Assembly (NCBI GenBank): GCA_963765815.1
Contig: CAVXXT010000007.1
Span: 372,001-436,000 of the forward strand
DNA length: 64,000 nt
DNA from: DATLNF01 sp963765815
GTDB lineage: Bacteria; Actinomycetota; Actinomycetes; BP-191
Direction of reading: 5' to 3'
Below are positions 1-7,479 of the stretch, piece after piece. Made by a program: the position numbers and the translations under genes. The first letter of the stretch is position 1; the number at the start of each line of letters is the position of its first letter. The notes below the pieces were generated by a model. That model did no database searches. It saw only the letters and a list, made by a program, of their open reading frames with translations, and was not told where the DNA came from.

Positions 1-747
1 CGCGAGGTGCTGGAGACGGAGTACCTGCAGCGCTCCCTGCCCGACGGACCGGCCCCGACGGCGGCGGTCGGCGGGCGCGACCACGTCGGCGTCTTCGCTC
101 AGCACGACGGCCGGCACTACGTCGGCTTCGCGCCGCGCGCCGGCCGTACGTCGGGCCGCCAGCTCGCGGCCGTCGCCGACCTCGCCGAGCGGTACGCCGG
201 GGGTCGGGTGCGCACCACCACCGAGCAGAAGCTGGTCATCCTCGACGTGCCCACCGAGTCGGTCGACGCCCTGGTCGCCGAGCTCGAGGCAGCCGACCTG
301 CGCGTGCGGCCGTCGGCGTTCCGTCGCGGCACGATGGCCTGCACGGGCATCGAGTTCTGCAAGCTCGCCCTGGTCGAGACGAAGGCCCGCGCCGAGTGGC
401 TCTACACCGAGCTCGAGCAGCGGCTGCCCGGCTTCGACTCGCCGGTGCGCATCAACGTCAACGGCTGCCCCAACTCGTGCGCGCGGTTCCAGGTGGCCGA
501 CATCGGTCTGATGGGCACCGTCGTCACCCGCGACGACGGGACCAAGGTCGACGGCTTCTCTGTTCATCTGGGTGGACATCTCGGTGACGACTCGGCGTTC
601 GGCCGCAAGCTCCGCGGGGTGCGGATGCCGGCCGCTGACACCGCCGACTACGTCGAGCGGGTGCTGCGCCGCTTCGAGGCCGACCGCACTGACGGCGAGG
701 TGTTCCACACCTGGGCCGCGCGCGCCGAGGAAGGGGCTCTGCAGTGA
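1..747 (+). CDS. sirA: Ferredoxin-dependent sulfite reductase, C-terminal part
   Basis: The gene is cut by the window edge: the frame is open from base 1 and 248 residues are visible. It carries the siroheme/[4Fe-4S] ligand pattern of assimilatory nitrite/sulfite reductases, C-x5-C in ACTGIEFCK and C-x3-C in NGCPNSCA. These enzymes reduce sulfite to sulfide (or nitrite to ammonia) with six electrons from ferredoxin in the cytoplasm. Sulfite is the likelier substrate because the gene is coupled to cysH and a sirohydrochlorin chelatase, the order I recall for sirA-cysH-che1 in mycobacteria. The stop overlaps the GTG of the next gene. Confidence 0.93.
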   Translation, partial: REVLETEYLQRSLPDGPAPTAAVGGRDHVGVFAQHDGRHYVGFAPRAGRTSGRQLAAVADLAERYAGGRVRTTTEQKLVILDVPTESVDALVAELEAADLRVRPSAFRRGTMACTGIEFCKLALVETKARAEWLYTELEQRLPGFDSPVRINVNGCPNSCARFQVADIGLMGTVVTRDDGTKVDGFSVHLGGHLGDDSAFGRKLRGVRMPAADTADYVERVLRRFEADRTDGEVFHTWAARAEEGALQ

Positions 748-905
748 GCACACCCCACGCGTCGCCGTTCTACTGCCCCTACTGCGGCGAGGAGGACCTC
801 GAGCCGTTCGGCGAGGACGCCGGCCGGTTCCACTGCCAGGCCTGCGACCGGCACTTCACCCTGCGCTTCGTGGGCGTCGGCGCGACACCGAGGGAGACCT
901 CATGA
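744..905 (+). CDS. Small Cys-rich putative zinc-binding protein in the sulfite-reduction operon
   Basis: A 53-residue protein that starts at GTG inside the stop region of the sulfite reductase and ends in an ATGA overlap with cysH, so it is translationally coupled on both sides. It has two CxxC knuckles, CPYC near residue 11 and CQAC near residue 31, spaced like a small zinc ribbon, followed by a short tail. It has no catalytic domain. Its position suggests a role tied to sulfite reductase or APS reductase, for example in cluster or metal handling, but that is inference from context only. Confidence 0.8.
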   Translation: MSTPHASPFYCPYCGEEDLEPFGEDAGRFHCQACDRHFTLRFVGVGATPRETS

Positions 906-1591
906 CCGCTCACGACCTGGGCTTCCGCGCAGTGCGGGCCGGCCACGACCTCGAGGACGCCTCCCCTCAGGACGTGCTGAAGTGGGCGATCACCGAGTTC
1001 GGCGATCGCTTCGCGATCGCGTCGTCGATGGCCGACGCGGTGCTCATCCACATGGCGTCGCAGATCGCCGACAACGTGCCGGTGCTCTTCCTCGACACCG
1101 GCTACCACTTCGCCGAGACCATCGGCACCCGCGACGCCATCGCGTCGACGTACGCCGTCGACGTGCAGACGATCACGCCGGAGCTCACCGTCGCGCAGCA
1201 GGATCTCCGCTACGGACCGCGACTGCACGAGCGCGACCCCGACAAGTGCTGCGCGATGCGCAAGGTGGCGCCGCTGTCGCGCGCGCTCGCGCCATACGAC
1301 GCGTGGGCCTCGGGCATCCGCCGCGACGAGGCGCGCACCCGCTTCGCGATCCGGGTCGTCGACTGGGACGACAAGCGCGGCAAGGTGAAGGTCAACCCGC
1401 TCGCCACCTGGACCGGGGCAGAGGTCGACGCCTACATCGCGGAGAACGGGATCCTCGTCAACCCGCTCCTGGCAGATGGCTTCCCGTCGATCGGCTGCCA
1501 GCCGTGCACCCGCCGCGTCGACCCGAGCGAGGACCCGCGCGCCGGTCGGTGGGCCGGGTCGTCGAAGACCGAGTGCGGGCTGCACCTGTGA
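902..1591 (+). CDS. cysH: Phosphoadenylyl/adenylyl-sulfate reductase CysH
   Basis: This 229-residue protein reduces activated sulfate (APS or PAPS) to sulfite with thioredoxin in assimilatory sulfate reduction. The DKCCAMRK pair and the later GCQPCT pair form the CC...CxxC signature that binds a [4Fe-4S] cluster in bacterial APS reductases, and the C-terminal ECGLHL supplies the catalytic cysteine. The cluster motif favours APS over PAPS as substrate. The ATG at 902 overlaps the stop of the small upstream gene; a longer in-frame extension back to 572 would run through two upstream genes and was discarded. The GTG of the chelatase gene overlaps its stop. Confidence 0.95.
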   Translation: MTAHDLGFRAVRAGHDLEDASPQDVLKWAITEFGDRFAIASSMADAVLIHMASQIADNVPVLFLDTGYHFAETIGTRDAIASTYAVDVQTITPELTVAQQDLRYGPRLHERDPDKCCAMRKVAPLSRALAPYDAWASGIRRDEARTRFAIRVVDWDDKRGKVKVNPLATWTGAEVDAYIAENGILVNPLLADGFPSIGCQPCTRRVDPSEDPRAGRWAGSSKTECGLHL

Positions 1592-1959
1592 GCTCGGGCC
1601 TCCTCCTCATCGGGCATGGCTCGCGGCGCGAGGACGCCAACGACGTCCTCCGCGCCGTCGCGTCGCGGCTGGCCGAGCGGCTGCCGTCGTACGTCGTGCA
1701 GCCGGCGTTCCTCGAGATCGGCGCGCCGACGATCGGCGAGGGCTACGACTCCCTCGCCGCAGCCGGCTGCACCGAGGTCGTCGTCGTGCCGTACTTCCTC
1801 TACCCCGGCAACCACACGTCGCGCGACATCCCCGAGCAGGTCGCCGCCGCCGCGGCGCGCCACCAGTCGACGACCGCGCGCATCACCCAGTCCTTGGACC
1901 TCGACGACCGCCTCGTCGACCTCGTCCTCACCCGTATCACCGAGACCTCACAAGCCTAA
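1588..1959 (+). CDS. Sirohydrochlorin chelatase-family protein (CbiX/SirB type)
   Basis: A 123-residue short-form CbiX/SirB protein. It opens with LLLIGHGSRRE, whose His is the usual metal-binding residue, and continues with VVVVPYFLYPGNHTSRDIP, the second conserved block. The family inserts Fe2+ (or Co2+) into sirohydrochlorin; iron gives siroheme, the cofactor of the sulfite reductase upstream, so the operon supplies both enzyme and cofactor. The GTG at 1588 overlaps the cysH stop. At this length it is a single-domain form. The metal cannot be decided from sequence, but context favours iron. Confidence 0.87.
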   Translation: MSSGLLLIGHGSRREDANDVLRAVASRLAERLPSYVVQPAFLEIGAPTIGEGYDSLAAAGCTEVVVVPYFLYPGNHTSRDIPEQVAAAAARHQSTTARITQSLDLDDRLVDLVLTRITETSQA

Positions 1960-2020
1960 GTCGTGATCTTGTGGTCAATCCACAGGCGTCCTTCCTGTGG
2001 ATTGACCACAGGTTCACGAC
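1960..2020. terminator. Long inverted repeat between convergent genes
   Basis: Two 26-nt arms (1960-1985 and 1995-2020) pair at 24 of 26 positions around a 9-nt loop. The repeat sits between the convergent chelatase and bioA genes, and its right arm contains the bioA stop codon and last codons. It has no T-run, as is common in actinobacterial terminators. A bidirectional terminator is the simplest reading. Part of the arm (CTGTGGA, then CACAAGATCA) resembles the direct repeat at 53676-53743. Confidence 0.7.
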
Positions 2021-3291
2021 CTGGGGTTCAGAGCGGTGAGGATGGCGGACGTGACCGTCGTGATGTCGGCCTCTGACGAGATGTACGGCGGCATCGTGTA
2101 GACGAGGTTCGAGAACGGGCGGACCCAGGCGCCGAGGTCGACCAGCCGCGGCTGCAGGGTCCGCACGTCCACCGGGTCGACCGTCTCGACGACGCCGATC
2201 GCGCCGAGCACCCGCACGTCGGCGACCCCCGGGAGAGAGCGCGCCGGCGACAGCTCGCGCCGCAGCTGGGCCTCGATCGCGCGCACCCGCTCCTGCCAGG
2301 GCGTCGACAGCAGGAGCTCGACGCTCGCCTTCGCGACGGCGCACGCAAGGGGGTTGGCCATGAACGTCGGTCCGTGCATGAAAGCGCTGCCCGGCACCCG
2401 GCACACGTCCGCCGCGACCGCATCAGTGCACAGCGTCGCGCCGAGCGAGACGTAGCCGCCGGTCAGCGCCTTGCCGACGCAGAGGATGTCCGGCACGACG
2501 TCGGCGTGCTCCATCGCGAACAGCGTGCCGGTGCGGCCGAACCCGGTCGCGATCTCGTCGAAGACCACCAGCACGTCGTACGCGCGACACAGCGCGACCA
2601 GCTCGCGCAGGTACGCCGGGGAGTAGAAGCGCATCCCGCCCGCGCCCTGCACGATCGGCTCGACGATCAGCGCCGCGATCTCGTGGCCGCGCGCGTCGAG
2701 GACCGCGCGCACCTCGTCGATGTCCGACGGGAGGCATGCCTCGTCGTACGCCGGTCGTGGCCGCGCGACGAAGACCTGCTCGGCGACGTAGCCGCGGAAG
2801 AGCGAGTGCATGCCCGACACCGGATCGCAGACCGACATCGCCCCCGCGGTGTCGCCGTGGTAGCCGCCGCGCACGGTGAGCAGCAGGTGACGTCCCGGTT
2901 CGCCGCGACCCCGCCAGCACTGCAGCGCCATCTTGATCGCCACCTCGACGGCGACGCTGCCCGAGTCGGCGAAGAAGACCCGGTTCAGTGTCGGTGGCGT
3001 GATGCGCACCAGCAGCTCGGCCAGCTCGACTGCCGGCTCGTGGGTCAGCCCGCCGAACATCACGTGCGCGAAGCGGTCGACCTGCGCGTGCACTGCTGCG
3101 TCGAGGACCGGGTGCCGGTAGCCGTGGATCGCCGCCCACCACGACGACATGCCGTCGACCAGCTCGCGGCCGTCGGCGAGCGTCAGCCGAGTCCCGCTCG
3201 CCGCGACGACCTCGTACAGCGGCGACGGCTCGGTGACCGAGGCGTAGGGGTGCCAGACATGGTCCCTGTCGCGGGCGACCAGGTCACCCAT
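2014..3291 (-). CDS. bioA: Adenosylmethionine-8-amino-7-oxononanoate aminotransferase
   Basis: This 425-residue class III PLP aminotransferase converts KAPA to DAPA with SAM as amino donor in biotin synthesis. Visible motifs are WHPYASV near the N-terminus, VAVEVAIKMALQCW, GGYHGDTAGAMSVCD, FDEIATGFGRTG with the PLP-binding Asp, and VGKALTGGYV with the Schiff-base Lys. The ATG at 3291 overlaps the bioD stop by 8 bp, so the frame extension back to 3504 is a shadow of bioD. It is the last gene of bioF-bioD-bioA. No bioB is in the window. Confidence 0.95.
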   Translation of the reverse strand: MGDLVARDRDHVWHPYASVTEPSPLYEVVAASGTRLTLADGRELVDGMSSWWAAIHGYRHPVLDAAVHAQVDRFAHVMFGGLTHEPAVELAELLVRITPPTLNRVFFADSGSVAVEVAIKMALQCWRGRGEPGRHLLLTVRGGYHGDTAGAMSVCDPVSGMHSLFRGYVAEQVFVARPRPAYDEACLPSDIDEVRAVLDARGHEIAALIVEPIVQGAGGMRFYSPAYLRELVALCRAYDVLVVFDEIATGFGRTGTLFAMEHADVVPDILCVGKALTGGYVSLGATLCTDAVAADVCRVPGSAFMHGPTFMANPLACAVAKASVELLLSTPWQERVRAIEAQLRRELSPARSLPGVADVRVLGAIGVVETVDPVDVRTLQPRLVDLGAWVRPFSNLVYTMPPYISSEADITTVTSAILTALNPRS

Positions 3292-4003
3292 CGACAACCG
3301 ACCGGAACAGGTCCGCGTCGAACGAGCCGCCGAGCGACGGCGCGAGAGATACCCGGGTGAAGTCGAGGAACTCACCGCGGGAGAACGCTCCGGCGCCGTC
3401 AGGGAGGACGCCGAGCAAGGCGCCGCCCGCAAGGGTCTCGAGGTCTTCGACGTTGCAGCGCGCCGCGAGGTCCGGCTCAGCGGGCCACGCGCCGATGACC
3501 ACACCGGCCAGGTCGAGGCCCCGCGCGCGGACCGCCTCGATCGTCAGCGCCGTCGCATTCAGCGTGCCGAGTCCCGCCGCGACGACGAGCAGCACCGACA
3601 GGCCGGTATCGCGCGCGATGTCGGCGACGGTGAGGCCGCGGTCGTCGTACCGGACGAGCAGTCCGCCGGCGCCTTCGACCAGCACGACGTCGGAGTCCGC
3701 GGATGCGCGGCGCACGACGTCGGCGACGACGTCGCGACGCACCGGCGCCCGGCCGGAGCGTCGGGCCGCTGCCTCAGGCGAGAGCGGGTCGGGGTAGCGC
3801 GCGACCTCGATCGTGTCGACGGCGTCGCCGGCCAGCCGTACGACATCGGCGAGGTCGCCGTCCTCGTCGCCGGCCACGCCGGTCTGCGCCGGCTTCACCA
3901 CCGTGCAGGTTCGGCCCGCGTCGAGCGCCAGCGCGGCGATCGCCGCCGTCACGATCGTCTTGCCGACCCCGGTGCCGGTGCCGGTCACGAGCAGCCGGGT
4001 CAT
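3284..4003 (-). CDS. bioD: Dethiobiotin synthetase
   Basis: BioD (239 residues) closes the ureido ring of dethiobiotin from DAPA, CO2 and ATP. The P-loop GTGTGVGKT lies at residues 7-15, KPAQTG follows near residue 37, and VLVEGAGGLLV near residue 110 carries the conserved Glu-Gly-Ala-Gly-Gly. Length is normal for the family. The start overlaps the bioF stop by 4 bp and the stop overlaps the bioA start, so the three genes are one translationally coupled unit read leftwards. Confidence 0.95.
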   Translation of the reverse strand: MTRLLVTGTGTGVGKTIVTAAIAALALDAGRTCTVVKPAQTGVAGDEDGDLADVVRLAGDAVDTIEVARYPDPLSPEAAARRSGRAPVRRDVVADVVRRASADSDVVLVEGAGGLLVRYDDRGLTVADIARDTGLSVLLVVAAGLGTLNATALTIEAVRARGLDLAGVVIGAWPAEPDLAARCNVEDLETLAGGALLGVLPDGAGAFSRGEFLDFTRVSLAPSLGGSFDADLFRSVVDG

Positions 4004-5112
4004 GCCAGAGATCGGCGTACGACGTCGACGGCCCGAACGATGTCGTCGGCGGTCAGGTCGGCGCGAGCGGTGATTCGCAGACAGGCCTCGCCGCTCGGCA
4101 CCGACGGCGGCCGGAAGCAGCCGACCCGGACACCCTCGGCGAGGCAGGCGTCGCGGGCGGCCACGGCGCGCACCGGGTCGCCGACCTCGACGCGCACGAA
4201 CGCGCCCGCCGTGGCGACCACACCGAGTGCCGACGCGAGCGCCTTCGCAGCCGCTCGCACGTCGGCCACCCGCTCTGGCGAGACGAGGCGCAGTGCCGCG
4301 AGCGCCGCACTCACGGACGCAGGCGCGAGCGCGGTGTCGAAGATGAACGGGCGCGATGTGTCGACGAGGTGGTCGCGGACCGCCCGAGAGCCGACCACGG
4401 CACCACCCTGGCTGCCGAGCGACTTCGACAGCGTCACCGTCTGCACCACGTCGCTCTCGCCGGCGATACCCGCCAGCGCGCAGAGCCCGCGGCCGTCGGC
4501 ACCGACGACACCCAGCGCATGCGCCTCGTCGACGATCAGCACTGCGCCGTGCGCGCGTGACATCGCGTGCAGCTCGGCCAGCGGCGACACGTCGCCGTCG
4601 ACGCTGAACACCGCGTCGGCCACCACGAGGGCGCGCTCCTCGACCCGGTCGGCGAGGACCTTCTGCACGGCGTCGACGTCGAGGTGCGGCGTGACGACGA
4701 TCTGGCTGCGGGCCAGCCGGCAGGCGTCGACCAACGACGCGTGGTTGCGCTCGTCGCTGACGACCAGGCAGTCGGGCCCGGCGAGCGCGGTGACCGCGCC
4801 GAGGTTGGCGAGGTAGCCGGAGGAGTAGACCAGCGCGGACTCCGCGCCGGCGAATGCGGCGAGCGCATCCTCGAGTTCGGCGTGCAGCTCGGTGGTGCCG
4901 GTGACGAGTCGCGAGCCGGTGGAACCCGCGCCGTACGCCGTCATGGCGGCGATCCCCGCGGCCACGACGTCGGGGTGCCGGGCCAGCCCGAGGTAGTCGT
5001 TGCCGGCTAGGTCGAGCACGCCGTCGTCGGCCGCGCGAGGGGTCAGCGTGCGGTGCAGTCCCGCCTCGGCGCGGCGCGCCGCGCCGTCGCTCAGCCAGTC
5101 GACCCCGCCCAT
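4000..5112 (-). CDS. bioF: 8-amino-7-oxononanoate synthase
   Basis: BioF (370 residues) condenses pimeloyl-ACP/CoA with L-alanine to KAPA, the first dedicated ring-forming step of biotin synthesis. Motifs include GNDYLGLARHPDV, GSGSTGSRLVTGTTELHAELE, VDEAHALGVVG with the PLP-pyridine Asp, and VTLSKSLGSQGG with the Schiff-base Lys. It is the first gene of the bio operon. A TACCGT hexamer ends 6 nt before the ATG, which suggests a leaderless transcript. No BirA-type operator palindrome is evident in the 34-bp gap upstream. Confidence 0.95.
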   Translation of the reverse strand: MGGVDWLSDGAARRAEAGLHRTLTPRAADDGVLDLAGNDYLGLARHPDVVAAGIAAMTAYGAGSTGSRLVTGTTELHAELEDALAAFAGAESALVYSSGYLANLGAVTALAGPDCLVVSDERNHASLVDACRLARSQIVVTPHLDVDAVQKVLADRVEERALVVADAVFSVDGDVSPLAELHAMSRAHGAVLIVDEAHALGVVGADGRGLCALAGIAGESDVVQTVTLSKSLGSQGGAVVGSRAVRDHLVDTSRPFIFDTALAPASVSAALAALRLVSPERVADVRAAAKALASALGVVATAGAFVRVEVGDPVRAVAARDACLAEGVRVGCFRPPSVPSGEACLRITARADLTADDIVRAVDVVRRSLA

Positions 5113-5118
5113 CGGCCG

Positions 5119-5124
5119 ACGGTA
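5119..5124 (-). promoter_or_regulatory. bioF: Candidate -10 box of a leaderless bioF promoter
   Basis: On the minus strand TACCGT is followed by 6 nt and then the bioF ATG (5112). This matches the actinobacterial TANNNT -10 consensus with transcription starting at, or next to, the start codon, and no Shine-Dalgarno sequence is present. A clear -35 is not visible. Confidence 0.45.
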
Positions 5125-5146
5125 TCCCAGGGCCGGACCCGGTCGG

Positions 5147-6331
5147 TCAGCGCAGATCGCGCAGCGCCGCGATCAGGCGAGTCAGCTCGTCGTCGGTGTT
5201 GTAGGCGTGCACCGAGGCGCGGACGACGCCGGGCAGGCCGCGGCCGCCGAGGTCGAGCAGCGCGACCGACGGCGCGGTCGCGCTGACGTTGATGCGCTGC
5301 GGCCGGAGCCGGTCGCGCACGTCGAACGCGTCGAGTCCGTCGACGGTGAACGAGACGATGCCGCCGAGCCGCAGTCCACGATCCCGGACGGTCACGTCAG
5401 GCACCTCCGCGAGCAGACCGCGCAGTCGCGCGGCGAGCTCGGCGACCCGCGAGAAGACCGCGTCGGGGCCGAGCGAGGTCAGGTAGTCCACCGCCGCGCC
5501 GAGCCCGAGCACGGTCGACGCGGAGCGCTCCCACACCTCGAAGCGGCGCGCGTCCGGACGGACGGCGTACGTCGACTCCGTGGTCCAGTCGGCAGCGTGC
5601 AGGTCGAGCACGTGCGGCTCGAGCTCGGCGCGGGCGCGCGGCGACGCGTAGAGCAGTCCGGTGCCACGCGGGCCGCGCAGGTACTTGCGGCCGGTCGCCG
5701 ACAGGAAGTCACAGCCGATCGCGCCGACGTCGACCGGCACCTGTCCGACCGACTGGCAGCCGTCGACGACGTACCACGCGCCGCTGCCGCGCAGCGCGGC
5801 GCCGACCGCCTCGACCGGGTTGACCAGCCCGGACTGCGACGGCACGTGCGTGACGCTGACCAGCCGCACCCGGTCGTCGAGCATGGACGCCACCGCAGCC
5901 GCGTCGACCTGGCCGTGCTCGTCGTCGGGGATGGCCTCGACGGTGCAGCCGGTGCGACGCGACAGGTGCAGCAGCGCGATCGCGCTGCTCGCGTACGACG
6001 CCCGGTCGATCAGCACCCGGTCTCCGGCGGCGAGCGGGACGCAGTACGCCGCGGCCTGCCACGCGCGGGTCGCGCTCTCCATCAGCGCGATGTCGTCGGG
6101 CGCCGCGCCGAGCAGCCCCGCGACCGAGGCATAGACCCCGTCGAGCGACTTCGCCTGCGCGTCAGCAGCCTCGTAGCCGCCGAGCTCCGACTCGAGCGCG
6201 AGGTGCTCGGTCACGGCGTCGAGCACGGGGTGCGGTGAGAGCGACGCGCCGGCGTTGTTGAGGTGGACGAGATCGGCACACCCGGGGGTGTCGCGGCGCA
6301 GCGCCTCGACGTCGAGAGTCAGCGGGCTCAC
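5147..6331 (-). CDS. Aminotransferase class V-fold PLP enzyme
   Basis: A 394-residue class V (NifS/CsdA-like fold) PLP-dependent protein. It begins near LNNAGASLSPHPV, has VVDGCQSVGQVPVDVG with the pyridine-binding Asp, and CDFLSATGRKYLRGPRGTG with the Schiff-base Lys. It lacks an obvious cysteine-desulfurase active-site Cys loop, so it may be an isopenicillin-N-epimerase-like or other class V enzyme rather than a desulfurase. The GTG at 6331 overlaps the stop of the YciI-like gene (GTGA). It lies just upstream of the bio operon but has its own 34-bp spacer. The substrate is unknown. Confidence 0.8.
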   Translation of the reverse strand: MSPLTLDVEALRRDTPGCADLVHLNNAGASLSPHPVLDAVTEHLALESELGGYEAADAQAKSLDGVYASVAGLLGAAPDDIALMESATRAWQAAAYCVPLAAGDRVLIDRASYASSAIALLHLSRRTGCTVEAIPDDEHGQVDAAAVASMLDDRVRLVSVTHVPSQSGLVNPVEAVGAALRGSGAWYVVDGCQSVGQVPVDVGAIGCDFLSATGRKYLRGPRGTGLLYASPRARAELEPHVLDLHAADWTTESTYAVRPDARRFEVWERSASTVLGLGAAVDYLTSLGPDAVFSRVAELAARLRGLLAEVPDVTVRDRGLRLGGIVSFTVDGLDAFDVRDRLRPQRINVSATAPSVALLDLGGRGLPGVVRASVHAYNTDDELTRLIAALRDLR

Positions 6332-6606
6332 TCCCCGCCGATGACCACGGTCCACGGGCGAATGCGGTACTCCTTCACCAGCCCGTTGACGACGTACGGA
6401 TCGCTCGCCGCGAACGCCTCCACCGCCGACACGTCGTCGGCCCGGAAGACCAGCAGCGCGCCGTCGGCCGGCTCGGCGAACGCTCCGGCCATGACCAGCT
6501 CGCCGCGCTCGCGCGCCGAGCTCGCCAGGCCGAGGTGCTCCGCGCGGAACTCGCCGCGGCGCTCGAGGTAGTCGTCGACGACCGTGTAGAGCAGGGCGAA
6601 GTACAT
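6328..6606 (-). CDS. YciI-like protein
   Basis: A 92-residue ferredoxin-fold protein of the YciI/YCII type, opening with MYFALLYTVVDDYLERR, then GELVMAGAFAEPADGALLVF and DPYVVNGLVKEYRIRPW. The ordered blocks match small YCII proteins, which have been proposed to be enzymes or sensors with a conserved His/Asp pair; the usual His is not clear here. It is coupled to the downstream PLP enzyme by a GTGA overlap. A TACGAT hexamer 6 nt before the ATG points to a leaderless transcript. Confidence 0.8.
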   Translation of the reverse strand: MYFALLYTVVDDYLERRGEFRAEHLGLASSARERGELVMAGAFAEPADGALLVFRADDVSAVEAFAASDPYVVNGLVKEYRIRPWTVVIGGE

Positions 6607-6612
6607 AGGCCG

Positions 6613-6662
6613 ATCGTAGGGGGCGCGCTGCCGTTGGTGCGCCGCGATTACCGGCCTACGCT
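6613..6662. promoter_or_regulatory. Two divergent candidate leaderless promoters
   Basis: The 63-bp gap between the YciI-like gene (minus) and the DinB-like gene (plus) holds a -10-like hexamer for each. TACGAT lies on the minus strand at 6613-6618, 6 nt before the ATG at 6606. TACGCT lies on the plus strand at 6657-6662, 7 nt before the GTG at 6670. No Shine-Dalgarno sequence precedes either start. Confidence 0.45.
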
Positions 6663-6669
6663 GCCCGGC

Positions 6670-7407
6670 GTGCAGATCTTCGACGACCTCGAGGCCGAGC
6701 TGGCCCGCATCGACGGGCTGCTCGCCGGCCTCGGGGAGGAGCAGTGGCTGGCCGCATCCGGGGCCCCACCGTGGACCGTCGCAGATGTCGTTCTGCACCT
6801 CGCGCAGACCAACGAGTTCGTGGTGGCGAGCTGCACCGGCGGCGACCGCGGCGCCCGGCTGGACCTCGCCGGTCCGAGCGTCGACGCGGTGATGGACACG
6901 CTGGTCGAACGCGAGCGCGCGCCGTACGACGAGGTGTTCGCCCGCTGGCGCGCCTCCGTCGCCGACTCGACGACCGCGCTGAGATCCGCCGACAAGGACC
7001 AGCCGCTGCAGTGGGTGGCCGCGCCGCTCAAGCCCGCGTCGCTCGCGACCACCCGGCTGGCCGAGCACTGGGCGCACGCCCTCGACATCACCGGCCCGCT
7101 CGACATCCCCTACGACGACACCGACCGGCTGCGGCACGTCGCCTGGCTGGCGCACCGCACACTGCCCTACGCGTTCGCCCTCGCGCTCCCCGCCACCGAC
7201 GTGCCGACGGTGTACGCCGAGCTCACCGCGCCGAGCGGCGACACGTGGCGCTTCGGCGAGCCCGGCGCCGACGTGACGGTCACCGGGCCGGCCGGCGACT
7301 GGTGCCGGCTTGGCGCGCAGCGCATGCGGCCGGATGAGTCCGCGCTGACCACGACCGGCGACCGCGGCCCGGACGTGCTGCGGGCCGTCCGCAACTACGC
7401 CGCTTGA
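6670..7407 (+). CDS. DinB-like/maleylpyruvate isomerase-family protein (TIGR03084 type)
   Basis: A 245-residue protein with an N-terminal four-helix DinB/MDMPI domain and a C-terminal alpha-beta domain. Likely metal ligands are the His in VADVVLHLAQTNEF and the His of LAEHWAHALDI, with Asp/Glu near the second site. Relatives are mycothiol-dependent isomerases or uncharacterised actinobacterial proteins, which fits the phylum, but the substrate cannot be read from sequence. The GTG at 6670 was chosen over an upstream in-frame codon because it follows a -10-like TACGCT and sits at the domain start. Confidence 0.75.
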   Translation: MQIFDDLEAELARIDGLLAGLGEEQWLAASGAPPWTVADVVLHLAQTNEFVVASCTGGDRGARLDLAGPSVDAVMDTLVERERAPYDEVFARWRASVADSTTALRSADKDQPLQWVAAPLKPASLATTRLAEHWAHALDITGPLDIPYDDTDRLRHVAWLAHRTLPYAFALALPATDVPTVYAELTAPSGDTWRFGEPGADVTVTGPAGDWCRLGAQRMRPDESALTTTGDRGPDVLRAVRNYAA

Positions 7408-7408
7408 C

Positions 7409-7466
7409 CCCGAACTGCGCGGGAATGCACAGCGCTCGCCGTGCTCAGCGCGTCGCGCAGTTCGGG
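7409..7466. terminator. Perfect 13-bp inverted repeat between convergent genes
   Basis: CCCGAACTGCGCG at 7409-7421 pairs perfectly with its complement at 7454-7466 across a 32-nt loop. It lies between the convergent DinB-like and protease genes. The outer CCGAACT recurs in the 54-bp elements at 52109 and 53150, which suggests one family of gene-end hairpins. Confidence 0.65.
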
Positions 7467-7479
7467 AGGGGGTGAGGGG

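Noticed and set aside
2374..3360. 328-residue plus-strand frame antisense to bioA
   Set aside because: Shadow: low-complexity Arg/Asp-rich translation and a complete bioA on the other strand.
1592..5200. Riboswitch or T-box in front of the sulfur, biotin or cysS genes
   Set aside because: The gaps are too short and no conserved core sequence or structured leader could be recognised.
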